From Paramecium octaurelia (lineage: Eukaryota > Ciliophora > Oligohymenophorea > Peniculida > Parameciidae): a stretch of DNA of 64,000 nucleotides. A program made the translations under genes and the position numbers. The DNA lies in assembly GCA_905182995.1 (NCBI GenBank), contig CAJJDP010000002.1:372001-436000 (forward strand). Direction: 5' to 3'. The notes beneath the pieces are model-generated. The model was not told the DNA's origin and ran no database searches. It was given only the letters and a program-made list of their open reading frames with translations. Shown here one piece after another: positions 15,091-27,400 of this stretch. The first letter of the stretch is position 1. Each line of letters starts with the position of its first letter.

Positions 15091-16305
15091 TCATAATAAG
15101 ATTAATTTATTATCTTAAAAATCAAAATTTGATCCATTCTCTAATTATTATCCTAATGTATGATATCGTCTCTCTACTTTATTAAATCTTTTAGAAGTTT
15201 TCTTTCCAAAATCATTTATTAAAGTTTTTTGTTTGTTAGTAATATTGCTTGCAATAGAGGCTGTTAAACCATCACCAACAGGGCTTAGTCATAAATTAAC
15301 ATAATACGGTATATTTGATGAGTTCAATTATGTTGAAAATAATGTTAACGAAAACCGTTTATCTGCATTTAAAATACTTTTTAATTACTGTTTTATGGCA
15401 GACTTTTGAGAATCTCCATTAAGTTATGGTATTGACTTGTAATCATTTGTATTTTATTGAAAATCACTTGCACTCTCTAATTTTCCCTTGGATATTCCGA
15501 TTTTTCTATAATGGATTTTTATTTTATTATCTAATAAATGATATTTCTATTTCTATTCTTCAACATTTTCTCTAATTCTCTCATTCTCTACTAACTTCCT
15601 CTATCTTTTTTCTTCATCCATTAACACTTTTGCTTCCAATCTCCTCTTTGATATTAATGCCTAATAAGGTAGAGTTTCATCATAATCAACATCTTTATCA
15701 AATTTTTCCAATTTTCTGATACTTTCTCTGTAAACCTTTTCTTCTTATTGTACCTCCATTATTTGCAATTTCTCTATAATTTATTGCAACCTCTTTGATT
15801 TATGCTTCATTTGATGGAACTCATCTCTCTTAATAAAGTTTATATATATACTTTTATATATAAATCAGCACTGTCTGAATCGCCCTAAATCTAATCCTCC
15901 TTATCTTTAATCTATATTTGAAGATTTTGAATCAAGGGTATCATTGCCTGTTGTATCTTATTGCAAGTTTAAGAGTAATTGAAACTAAATTTGCATTATT
16001 CTTTACTTGCAATTAGGAACCTCATCTAATTTGTACTGACACTAACGCCTAACCATTTCTTTATCAATTTTATTTTGAACTTCTTCTGATTTTGACAGAG
16101 AAGCCAACACCTTATTGACTTTTTTGATCTTATGTTAATGAGAAACTGATTTAATAGGGCCATCTATGCCCTACTTTGTAGCTATCAATCTTTTTTGTAA
16201 TAGTGCTAATTTAGGTTTGAATTGGTTGGTTAACTTTAAAAAGTCTTGGCAATACTGTTTTCTTCTTTGTATATAAAATTCAATATTTTCTTTTGTCAAT
16301 TACAT
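15091..16305 (-). CDS. Coiled-coil protein of unknown function
   Basis: ATG 16305 (MQLTKENIEFYIQRRKQYCQ) to TGA 15093-15091, about 390 residues with one 23-nt intron near 15842. Charged helices dominate, for example RRLEAKVLMDEEKRQRKLVE and EEKVYRESIRKLEKFDKDVD. The C-terminal part is Ser/Asn-rich with LQLSPVGDGLTASI. No conserved domain is recognised. The antisense TGA lies directly against the TGA of the upstream convergent gene, so the two transcripts must overlap if either has a 3' UTR. Could be a cytoskeletal or basal-body component, but only the coiled-coil character is visible. Confidence 0.7.
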
Positions 16306-16621
16306 AAATAAAATAAATTGTTTTGTTTTTAAATCCAAAATACAAATTAAAGATAGTCCATATAAGTTTCTTAATTACTTGAATTAGAATTAGAAAATAC
16401 ATTGTGTGAAATATTCTACTTTTAATACTTTTAAGAAATAAATAAATGGAGATTTATTAATATATCCTGCGATAGCCTAATAATTAAATTAGTTAAATTA
16501 AAAAATGTTAATTTTATTAACACTATATTTTCAAAGCTTTGCAACCTTGATTGCTATATGGCATAAGTAATTTTTTAGAAAAAGAAGGGAATACGAATTA
16601 TAAAAATAATTTAATTAAATA
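16306..16621. other. Intergenic, no gene seen
   Basis: AT-rich spacer between two minus-strand genes. Contains A/T runs and no convincing ORF or RNA structure. It should carry the promoter of the coiled-coil gene on its left and the 3' end of the small gene on its right. Confidence 0.5.
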
Positions 16622-17102
16622 TCAAAATTTCCTACAGTTGTCTACATATGAATGAATTTCTTTAAAAAATCTTGATTAAAGAGCTAGTTAAGTTTAAAAT
16701 TGAAATACATTTATGTTCTTCTTCAAGAATTTGAATTTCTTTATTTTGAGATATTAACTTAAAGGCTTTTTTATTTATTGTTGATTATTTTAAAGGATTG
16801 AAAGAATTTACTTATAAAAATGTTTGAATCAATTTTTCAAAACTGATTTCGTCATTAATGTTTTCTCTACCACTCATTGAGGTTTTTGGCTACTAAATGG
16901 AAATCTATTTTTTTGGTTCTAAAGTCCGACATTATAATTCTTTTCTCTATATTACAAAAGATCTTTCGTAAAAGGAATCAATTGGTTATTAGGCTTTGCG
17001 TTCTATGGGTTAAGTTGAATGATGCCTTCTCTTAATCTTTCTGAATAAGGATTTGTTTTCAATTAAAACAGGAAAGAATGGCTCCATTTCATAGGGCAGC
17101 AT
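16622..17102 (-). CDS. Hypothetical protein of about 150 residues
   Basis: ATG 17102 to TGA 16624-16622 with one consensus intron at 16708-16684 (25 nt, GTATTT...ACTAG). Unspliced, the frame would run on for more than 100 codons of implausible Phe/Ile-rich sequence; spliced, it stops after NCRKF. The protein starts MLPYEMEPFFPVLIENKSLF, has a basic patch (RKIKRRHHS), and ends in a helix LEEEHKSLQSRFFKEIHSY. No domain is recognised. The single intron and the sensible termination are the main support. Confidence 0.58.
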
Positions 17103-17441
17103 AGTGTTAATTTGAAATTATTTTAAGTAGTTAAATAACTTTATTTATCAAATTTAATGAAACAAATTTTGATGCTTTAAAAATTAGGAATATTATGTAA
17201 CGTCGGAATATCGCTGAACTTTACTTTATTAACTTAGTTAATCTCAAAATGTAATTAATTTCTATATATTGTGTTTAATTATTTGTTCTATAAAATAATT
17301 CATTCTCTACAAAACTCACTTACATAATGATGATGTCAAAGGAGATGAATGAATTATAGGAGAACTCTAATTGAAATAAATTATTTGTAGAATAATGTTA
17401 TTTTGCATTAATAAATTAAAATTAAATCGAATTATATAGAA

Positions 17442-20400
17442 ATGTTCGAAATGTAGGAAGAATAGAGCAATGGAGAAATTGCTTAAGTCCAAGATTCTAA
17501 TCAGCTAAGACTTTCCAAAAGGCAATCATTCAAATCAGATACAATTCTACAGTGGAATGCGTTGTAGGAGAATCTATAATTGCAATATAATTTGTTAAAT
17601 AAGGGTACTTTGTGGCAATTGAAAATTAGAAAATGAAACCAAGAATGAGCGCATATAGATTCTTCTGAATACGACAGAAAAGTACTACCAGACATAACTT
17701 CGATATAAAGACTTACGTAGAATGCAAAATCAAAAACAATGTATATTGGGGTATAAATTTGACAATTATCATTCTGAAATCCAAAAATTCTTATTTTTGT
17801 TAATGGAGAATCAAGAATTATTTGCACAATTAATCCATTCATCTTTAGATGTTGGCATTCATAATTTAGATGAGTTTATATTTGATATTCTTACTTTTCT
17901 CTATGATCCAATTGTAGGAGCTGGCCTCTAAGAAGGAGTTTTTAAATTATTAAGTGAACTCTTAAAACTGGAGTTGGTAGGCCTTAAGAATCCATTAGAA
18001 TTGTTTCAGGATAAAAACAATTTGGTTTGCAAATTTCTCATTGGTTTCAGCAAGGGACCATTATGTCAATCATATATACAATAAATCTGTGGATAAGCAT
18101 TAAATTTATTAATGAATGTAAAAGAAGAATTGCAATTAAATCCAAAGATGTAAAATTGTATATGTATAATTATAGAATTTATGAATCGCAGTTAAAATTG
18201 AAAGAAAGCAAAGAATCAGCAAAAATGTTGAAATTAAAACAAGAGAACAAAGCAAGAAAAATAATGTTTAATATTATACCAATTTTAATGTAAGGATCTG
18301 AAGAAAACAAGGATATCAATGTATATGAGAATGTAAGAAGAACAAATATACCTGAATATATACTGAATGCAATTATGGAATAAATCACTCCAGCCATTTA
18401 ATCTTATTGTCAAACTCCTTTATAGAGAATAATGGACCCACAATTGCTAGAAGAAACTGCTAAAATCCTATATGATAGACATAAAGTGACAGAGATGATC
18501 ATCAACTCTATTTGTGACAACATCTTAAACAGCTTACATAATTTACCTTTTATCATAAGAGCTTTATGCAGATTGCAATATCAAATCTTTAAAGTCCTTT
18601 ATTAATCATATAAATAAGAAGAAATATTTAATTTGTTGATTTAATTTTTCATTAATAAATGGATATTACCTGAGTTCACAGCGATGTTTTTAAATTAATA
18701 ATAATTAGAACCATCTTAATATTAAACAAGCAATATTGCAGCTATAAGCAAAATTTTATTGTCTGTTTGGAAAGGAGAAGCAATTGAAGGGCTCAATATT
18801 TCTTTAAACTATGAAAATGTTTTTAATTATTTTAAAGAATTAATTGAATTACCTCAAACTTAGTTGAATTTTTACATCAAAGAAAAATCTGAAAAACATT
18901 TTATTTCCTATTTACTTTCCATCTCAGATTTATAAATACTGTTAAATACTATATCAAAATCAAGAATAGAAGGTTCCTTGGCAGGCAAATAATTAACTAG
19001 ATATACAGATTTAAGAGAATTAGCTGATTGTATAATGAGGTATAATTAAAAAATGGGAAGTGATTTCATGAGTAATCATGTGCAATGGAAAGGATAGAAA
19101 GTTCTTGCAAATAATATGCATTTTTCAGTACATAGACTGTCTGATCTTTATAATGTCAATTATATAGACATAGCCTTTAAATTTACAGAGAAATTCAGTG
19201 CTCAGGATAAGGAAGAGTTATTGTTTATTTCCAAGGCAAAGTAAGTTGTGGCATAATTTTTAATTTCCATTGAACGTATATCCCTTCTGTCTAAATTGAG
19301 AAATAATATCATTCTAAGTTTTGACAACCTAATATACATGTATAAAGATGTAATCCATATTTTGTATCTTAGTCATATGAAAATAAGGGCCAAATAATCA
19401 AGCAATATGAGAACATTTCACCATAGTTATATGCTAATTATTTGCTTTCAATTTATAAAATGATTCCAAATCAATATACTAGCAATAATCTTTCACTTTT
19501 ATGTCAGGAAATGATATAAGAATTTGATTAGAAAGTTACTTCCGCTAAAAATCGTAAGTTCTCTTTGTTTCTTATTTAGAATAAAAGGCAATGTTAGAAG
19601 CTTTCTTGAAAATTATTACGCAACTTCAAACTGAGAGAAGAGAGATTAAAGCTTTGAACAAATAGCTAAAAACCATTGAATTAAAAAAAAAATTGAATAA
19701 TTTTTTGAAGACTGTCAAAATACCATGTTTATTGGGCTTCAGATATGGATAAATCAATTTGATTTCAATTTAAGACACATCCAAAGCAAAATCATTAGAT
19801 CCAAAAGATAATGAAAAATAATAATTCTTATAGATTGTGAATGGAGCAGATTTGAATTCATTATAATTGGAATTGCCATTTTAGAGTATAAGAGACTTTA
19901 TAGATATATTAAGTGGACTGAAGCATTTGTAGCTTGCCCTAGAAGGAGATTAAGTTTTTATAGAGATGTAATTTATAAATTTGTATTAATATAGAGTGTA
20001 AAAACTATTTTAAAGTTATATGAAATTTGTAGAAGAAAAGTTAGAACAGTACCCATTTTTCCCATAAAATTAGAATATGAAAAAAAATAATTAATATATA
20101 GATCTATGTTATGAGACAGTCGAGAAGTCTGTTGTTCGAAGAATCATGATGAAATATTGTACAGTTAATGAGATAAAAGAAGATTAGCCATTTATTTAAT
20201 AATGTCAAAAGAAATTAAAGCATCTCGAAGAATAATAAGAGGTGAAAATTTGTTTATCAGAATTACCTATGTTATTAAAAATGAGCGAATGTATTTAATT
20301 TATATAAATGCAATTTAGCTTTCAGATAGATTGACTAAGTTATAACTCCTATTGAGAAACTATAAATGATTTCTAATTGCTTAAGTAACTTAACCTTATT

Positions 20401-20608
20401 ATTCAAAATATCTGGAATTGACGATAATCCTGGCTAAGATGGAACCCTGCCAGTTTTTATTTATTTAGTTGCGTAAGCATGTCCTAAATTTATGAAAACC
20501 AATTTGAATATCATTCAATCTTTATTCAATTTTGATCGTTGGAAGAACTCCACTTACCCATTTTCATCAACTTAATTATAAGGAGCTTATGAAAATATTA
20601 TGAGTTGA
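17442..20608 (+). CDS. RasGAP-VPS9 protein, GAPVD1/RME-6 type
   Basis: About 1,000 residues, ATG 17442 to TGA 20606-20608, with at least five introns; those read are 23-28 nt (e.g. near 17617, 18150, 19350, 19555, 20290). The first half is RasGAP-like: IVGAGLQEGVFKLLSELLKL, LFQDKNNLVCKFLIGFSKGP, and later FFINKWILPEFTAMF, corresponding to the FLRFINPAI block. The last 120 residues are a VPS9 domain: ITPIEKLQMISNCLSNL, then DNPGQDGTLPVFIYLVAQAC and KTNLNIIQSLFN, the catalytic block of Rab5-family exchange factors. This domain pair is known in GAPVD1/GAPex-5 and RME-6, which activate Rab5 at clathrin-coated vesicles. The RasGAP arginine finger position appears to be Gln (CAG 18007-18009). Confidence 0.85.
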
Positions 20609-20627
20609 AATTACAACAATATATATA

Positions 20628-22353
20628 TCATAATTATTTTTAATCATCATTATCCCAAATATTGTCCCCTTCAAATACCTCTCCCTATTCTTAATTCTCC
20701 TCCTCCATAGCTAATCTAACATATTCCTGAAATGCAAATCTATCCCAATCAGTAAAGTCTGGATGATCAACTATATCATTTCGTACTTGAAAAGGATCTC
20801 TGTTCTCATAACCAACAAGTTTATTTAAGTTGGTTAAAAAGTTAAAGAAAACTCCACAAACAGATAGATTCTTTTTAAAATGATTCATTTTAAAGAGAAT
20901 GTCATTATCAGGTTGTAAGAGATCCACCATCTAGCAAACAAAGTCTTGAAACAATATGGGTTCATGATTTAAACAATCCATTCGTTGTTTCAATTCTTCA
21001 TAAAAGTAATCCATTTCAAATCCAGTTATTATACCATTACTATCTAAATCAATAATTTTAAACCAATATTCGATAGATTGAATTGTAGTCTTATCTTCCT
21101 CACATTAAATAAAGTAGACAAAATCTTCGTATGACATTTTCTGATCTATTTCACTCCTAAACCTACGAGGTATTTAATCAAATATTCTATCAACTACCTT
21201 TCTACTCAGTCCATGACTAGAATAACGAGAGAAGTCTTCTTTGCTAATATGAAAATCATGATCTCCATCTAATTCCCAAAACTTACAATAGATAACATAG
21301 AAATGCTCATATGAAAAATATTGTCTAATCTAACGAAGGAGTTATAAAAAGGTACCTTATTTATATCGTCTTCTTTTCCTACTAAATCTAATATATCAAA
21401 TAGATTGCTTTATTTAAAGTCTCGCCATGTAATTTTACCATTATCTTTTCTACATAATTGATAAAATATTCTGTGAATGACAGTGTCAGCATATCGTTCT
21501 TAAAATTCAGGTGTTGCTTACAAAAATTCTAATCCAGGATGTTCTTAAAGCAAAACTATTTAGGAAAGAGAATGTACTCTTCATGAAAGGCTTGAAATCC
21601 TCAAATTCAATGTAATCATTTTTTGGTTTTTTGAATATCTAAAAACATCTTTTTTTTGGTTCTTTTTAAGCTAAATGTTAATTCCAATACTTTAAAAACC
21701 CAGATTTACTTATCTTAGTAGTATTACCCTCAATAGCAGTCATTAAAATTTTGGTGGTGTATTTGCAAAGTCCACATAAAATTGTTGTAATTTATTCGAA
21801 ATGGATGGCATCAATTAAGTCAGATTTACCAAAAATTTCATTGATGATTTTCTGGAATTAATAAATACATGGAATTTACATTTTATTCAGATTATAATTA
21901 CAAATTGATCTCTTGATTTGGGAAATAGAATTGTGGAACTTAATCGTAATTCTGAGCTTTTTCAACATGACATTTCTTTTGCAAAATTTAGGATTGAGTA
22001 AGTGATTATGAAAGCTCTTCAGGTATTCTTAATTTGAGATCATGAAATGGGTCTGTTTTTGGCGGTGATGCAGTTCCCTAAGTCTTTTTGTTTGGTGAGC
22101 TAAACAAAGCGCTCTATGATACACCAGACACTGCCATTTTATTAACAAAAAATGCATTTGGTTGAGCAATCAGATTGTTTTATTTGCCATCTTTTGCATC
22201 TTTGATTAGTTGTTGTACTAACTTTTAAGTTTGAGGCTACGTCAGCCATCTAATGAAGAGATCATTAACCCGAGTTTTTGACAATTAAAATCTCACATTC
22301 TCTGCCAGTGAGAAACCTGCACCAACTCCTTCCGAATACGATTTCTAAAGCAT
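20628..22353 (-). CDS. PP2A regulatory subunit B'' (PPP2R3 family)
   Basis: ATG 22353 ([18 protein letters not shown]) to TGA 20630-20628, about 550 residues with several introns. Family marks: LFIRWLTQPQ near the N-terminus, [14 protein letters not shown] (the conserved FYFP block), and two EF hands, [17 protein letters not shown] and [19 protein letters not shown]. The C-terminus reads [20 protein letters not shown] then [18 protein letters not shown], as in human PR72/PPP2R3. B'' subunits bring the PP2A A-C core to substrates in a calcium-dependent way. Only 19 nt separate its stop from that of the convergent RasGAP-VPS9 gene, and only 28 nt separate its ATG from that of divergent SDHA. 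The downstream ATG at 22137 is also possible but would drop the conserved RWL segment. Confidence 0.93.
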
Positions 22354-22381
22354 AAAATAATTAAAATATCTTTTTAATTTG
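22354..22381. promoter_or_regulatory. 28-nt divergent intergenic promoter region
   Basis: Everything between the ATG of the PP2A B'' gene (minus) and the ATG of SDHA (plus) is 28 nt of almost pure A/T. Both start choices are supported by protein conservation or a targeting sequence, so the core promoter elements must be extremely short or lie inside coding sequence. Confidence 0.6.
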
Positions 22382-24460
22382 ATGTTTGCTATCACGAAGT
22401 AGGCATTGTTTAGACAATAAGCAATGAAACTCATGAATAGATTTGCTGTGGTTGCCAACAATAAACCAGAAAAAGGACCATCTCAAGTAATATTAAAATT
22501 AATGACAAAAGGGACATTTGACTGATAAATACACAGTCATCGATCACACTTATGATGCCGTAGTTGTAGGAGCAGGAGGAGCTGGTTTAAGAGCTGCCTT
22601 TGGTTTAGTTGAATTAGGTTTTAAGACTGCATGCATATCTAAGCTATTTCCAACTAGATCCCATACAGTCGCAGCCTAAGGAGGAATTAATGCAGCATTA
22701 GGTAATATGACCGAAGACGATTGGAGATGGTATTTATGATCACAAATAACATAGGCATGCATATGATACTATTAAAGGATCAGATTGGTTGGGAGATCAA
22801 GATGCTATTACATATATGTGCAAGGAAGCACCAAAGGCAGTTTATGAATTGGAGAGTTATGGTTTACCATTTTCTCGTACTCCTGAAGGCAAAATTTATT
22901 AAAGAGCATTTGGAGGTTAGAGTTTGAAGTTTGGAACAGGAGGATAAGCTTATAGATGTTGTGCAGTGGCTGATCGTACTGGACATGCTATGTTACACAC
23001 ACTTTTTGGCAGAGCTTTAGGTTACGATTGCATTTTCTTTGTTGAATATTTTGCACTTGATTTAATGATGGATGAATAAGGGTAATTTTATATTTATTAT
23101 AAATTTGTAGAGCTTGCAGAGGAGTTGTATGCATGTCAATGGCAGATGGATCAATCCATAGAATCAGAGCTGGATATACAGTCATTGCAACTGGAGGATA
23201 CGGAAGAGCATTCTAATCATGTACATCAGCACATACATGCACTGGTGACGGTGGTGGTATGACTATCAGAGCTGGTTTACCAATGGAAGACTTAGAATTT
23301 GTATAATTTCACCCTACTGGTATTTATGGATCAGGATGTCTTATGACTGAAGGATGCAGAGGAGAAGGAGGTATTCTTAGAAATTCATTGGGTGAGAGAT
23401 TTATGGAAAGATATGCTCCTACTGCTAAGGATTTAGCTAGTAGAGATGTTGTCTCTAGAGCTATGACTAAAGAAATATTAGAAGGAAGAGGGTAATCATT
23501 ATTATATTGTTATCATTTTTAGAGTTGGACCAGAAAAAGACCATATTTATTTACATTTAAATCATTTACCTGCTGAATTATTACATGAAAGATTACCAGG
23601 TATCAGTGAGGCAGCTAAGATCTTCGCTGGAGTTGATGTTACCAAAGAACCAGCACCAGTATTGCCAACTGTTCATTATAATATGGGTGGAATACCTACA
23701 AATTTCAAAACAGAAGTGTTAAATCAAGTTAATGGAAAAGACTCAATTGTTCCAGGACTATTAGCTGCAGGTGAGGCTGCTTGTGCTTCAGTTCATGGTG
23801 CAAATAGATTGGGAGCAAATTCATTATTGGATATTGTTGTCTTTGGAAGATAGGCTGCCAATTTAGTAGGTGAAAAATGGAAGCCAGGATAGAAACAACC
23901 TGATCTCCCCAAGAATGCTGGAGAAGCTGCAATTGCTAGAATTGATAGACTTAGACATCATGAAGGATCATAAACTATTGCTTAAGTCAGAAAGGACTTA
24001 TAGAGAACCATGTAGAAACATGCAGCTGTGTTCAGAATTGAAAAGACTCTATAAGAAGGTGTGGAAAAGGTTAAGGAAATCTATTCAAGGAAGGATGATG
24101 TTAGAATCAAAGATAAGGGATTGGTTTGGAATTCTGATCTTATTGAAGGATTAGAATTGGAGAACTTATTATGTACTTATCATTTTATATCTAATACTAG
24201 TATAAGGAAAAATGACCATCGAAGGAGCACTTAATAGAAAGGAATCTAGAGGTGCTCATGCAAGAGATGATTTTCCAGATAGAGATGATAAAAATTGGAT
24301 GAAACACACTCTCGCCAGAATTCAAGATACGAAGTCAGGAGATGTTCAATTGACTTACAGAGATGTATCTATCTATTCATTACTATTATCTTAGGTCATC
24401 ACAAAAACCCAGGATCCTAAAGAATTCGACACTGTGCCACCTAAGAAGAGAGTCTATTGA
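22382..24460 (+). CDS. SDHA: Succinate dehydrogenase flavoprotein subunit, mitochondrial
   Basis: About 640 residues, with at least six introns (first at 22487-22511, 25 nt). The N-terminus MFAITKQALFRQQAMKLMNR is a basic amphipathic mitochondrial presequence. Then [20 protein letters not shown] (FAD dinucleotide fold), [17 protein letters not shown] with the His that binds FAD covalently, [20 protein letters not shown] (active site), [14 protein letters not shown] and [20 protein letters not shown]. The C-terminus ends TVPPKKRVY, close to the animal TVPPAIRSY. Oxidises succinate to fumarate in complex II and the TCA cycle. The start at 22382 was chosen because the frame upstream of the FAD fold, joined through the first intron, opens into this presequence. 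The coiled-coil gene follows 35 nt later. Confidence 0.96.
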
Positions 24461-24495
24461 TAATTATACAATAAAATATATATAATACAAAATTT

Positions 24496-27400
24496 ATGAC
24501 CGACGTTGAGATTACACCAAAACATTTGAAATTCCAAAAAATTGGACAAGAAAAGACAGTATACCAAAATATAATTATTAGATTACTGTCAAGAACAATA
24601 GGAAGCTTGTGCTTAATTTTGCATTCAGACTTTTCAAAAATTATGAAATAGCCCCAACTGCCCTTTAACTACTTCCAGGGGAGGCTACTGTAGTAACAGT
24701 TAAATTAAAGAATGTTGAAGCTCAGGAGGACTTTATTTACATAAAAGGAGATAATTTAGATTGCAGAATTGCAGTTACTTTTGAATGTGATTCAGATCGT
24801 TTGGATTAATATATTGATTAAGATATTCAAAATAGGACGATGACATCACCAGGATTTGGAAATTTAGAGACATTTGGCAATGTTAGAAGTGAATAGTTTA
24901 ATGCAGAAGAAAATAAAATACTTCAATAAAGAGTCACTTATCTAACTTAATAAAACCAGTTGCTTAATGATGCTTTAGAACAATTCATGAACTAAGAGAC
25001 AGATGGCAATTCCATCAAGGAGTTATTGAACAACTTAATCGAATAGGAAAGATAAGATAATGAATTTAGGAGTCAAAGAGTTTTATTGATGATTGAGGAG
25101 AAAGATAGAGAAATTGAGGATTTAAGATTGCAAATATAGAAGCATTAATTCAACAGTAATACCAAAGATTAACTCAAAGAATTAGTTAAGGAGAATGAAA
25201 GGTTATAGATGAAAATATAAGACTATCAAGCCAGAGAGTAATATTTCAATCAGCATTAACCTGAAAGGGAAAGTTATGTGATGTTGTATCGTAAATATGA
25301 ATCTGTGCTTGATCAAAATAAGAAATTAGAATTGATTAATAGATAAATGAGTGATGAAGTTGAAATTATCGCAAAAAGATTAAATGATAGTGGATTATAG
25401 AATTCAAACATTAGAGTTGAAGAAACTAGAGATGAATTAGTAGATAGATTGAATGCTCGTATTACTCAACTTAAATTAAGAGAAGAGAAGTTACTTGAAG
25501 AGAATGCTCGTTTAGAGGAAATGCTTATCCAGTAACAAGGTTCAAGCTAAAATTTTTCATCAAATCAATCTAAAAATCTAACAGATGATCTATTAAAAAA
25601 AGAGTATTAAATATTAGAAAAGTCAAAAAAAGAATTAGAAAAAAGATGCAATGATACATTATCCAAATCTCAATTGCTAGAAAAGTAAGTAGATGAATAA
25701 ACAAAATAAGCTGGGTATTTGGGAGATGAATTGTGGAAAAGTCAAAGAGAAAATGAAAAATTAAGATAAGAAATAAAAAAATTAAAGTAATAAGATGAAT
25801 TAATTAAAAAGGAAAGATTAGAATATGAGTCTTAGATTTATGCTCTAGAATAAACACTAAAATAAGCTAATAGTTTATAGGATGTAAAAGAAGAAGCCAA
25901 AAAAAGATGGGAAAAAGAAATTAATAAAATATAGAATAGTTATGAAAATGAAATTGTGGCTTATTAAGATGATGCCTAAAAATTAAAAAACATTATTAAT
26001 GATCTAAAAAAAGAGAACGAACTTACAAATACTCAGTTAAAAGAAATATAATTTAAACTAGATTAAAAATTACAATAATTATCTTCACAGGAAGAATAAA
26101 TATAAGAATTACAATTCAAAAATCAAAAACTCTAGAAGGTTAATCAATAAAATCAAACTGATATTGAAAAAACAAAAAGTGAATTCATTATTCTCAAAGA
26201 AAAAACAGATTTTGAATTCCAAAGAAGAGACAACCTCGAAAAGTAGCTCTAAGATAGATTATTATGTCTCTAAGATCAAATTAATAATATCATGAAAGAG
26301 AAATCAATTACTTAAAGTGAATTACAATTAGAAATGAATAAATTATGTTAATAGCATAAAGCCTCTATTGATTAATTATTGATGGATAACAAATCATTAG
26401 AATAACAGTATTTATTCGCACAAGATTAACTCAAAGTCTAAAGGGATTAATATGCTTAAAGAGAAGATGCCTTAATCAGAGAAGTTAGAAGTATGTAAGA
26501 AAAAATAGAAAAATTGGTTTAGAAGTAGAAGGAAAAATAGAGAAGGAATAGTAAAAGCGACAATTCTTCTGTCGATAAAACAGTAGCACATACTCTTAAC
26601 AATATTGAAGAAGAAAGAAGATTAACTGATTTATATATGTAGAAAATTAGAGAATTGGAGTAAGAACTAAATAAATCCAGATAATAAAAAATGTAAATTG
26701 AATTTGATTTCAATCAACTTAAGGCAAAAAGTACATTTTTGTAATAAGGACAAGCAAAAGATCTTCTAGCCTAATAGTCACCAGTCCTTGCTGATGATCT
26801 CAATGAACTCAAAGAAACTATGGTTGAAATGAGATTAGAGAGAGACAAAATAATTAATTAGCTCCAAGAAAAGGATTATTAAATTGATCATCTCAGCTAA
26901 TAAATTTAGGAGTATGCTTCCCTAGTGTAACAATAACAAGGAAATCTCGAATAAATGGAAATTAAATTAAGTTCTATAAATGATGATTTCAAAAAAACTC
27001 TTGAATAAAAGAATGCAGAATTGCATAAACTCAAGCTTGAACTCAACATAAGAGAAGAATAGAATTAGGTTTATCAAGAATAAACTAAGTTATTAACAAA
27101 TGAGAGAAGAGAGATCAATGAGAAGTGTTATATATAAAACTTTGAAATTGAATAAATGAAAAGCAATTATCAAGAAGTTGAGACATCAAGAAAACAATTA
27201 ATATAAGAACTTAGATAAAAGATTGAGGTACTAATTAAGGATAATGAAGAAAATGCTGAAATCATTTAATAGATAAATACTGAAATTGTTAATCAAAAGG
27301 AAATCTACGAGGAGATTATTGAAAGATAAGATAATACTATGGAATTAATTAGTGAGAAGTTCAATTAAGATATTTAAGAATTGTAATGCAGATAAAATTA

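Noticed and set aside
17501-17842. Minus-strand 113-codon frame
   Set aside because: Antisense to the RasGAP-VPS9 gene, which has the better reading and introns.
22501-24460. SDHA as a broken gene or pseudogene
   Set aside because: The apparent stops are TAA/TAG Gln codons, and the frame changes coincide with consensus 25-30-nt introns.
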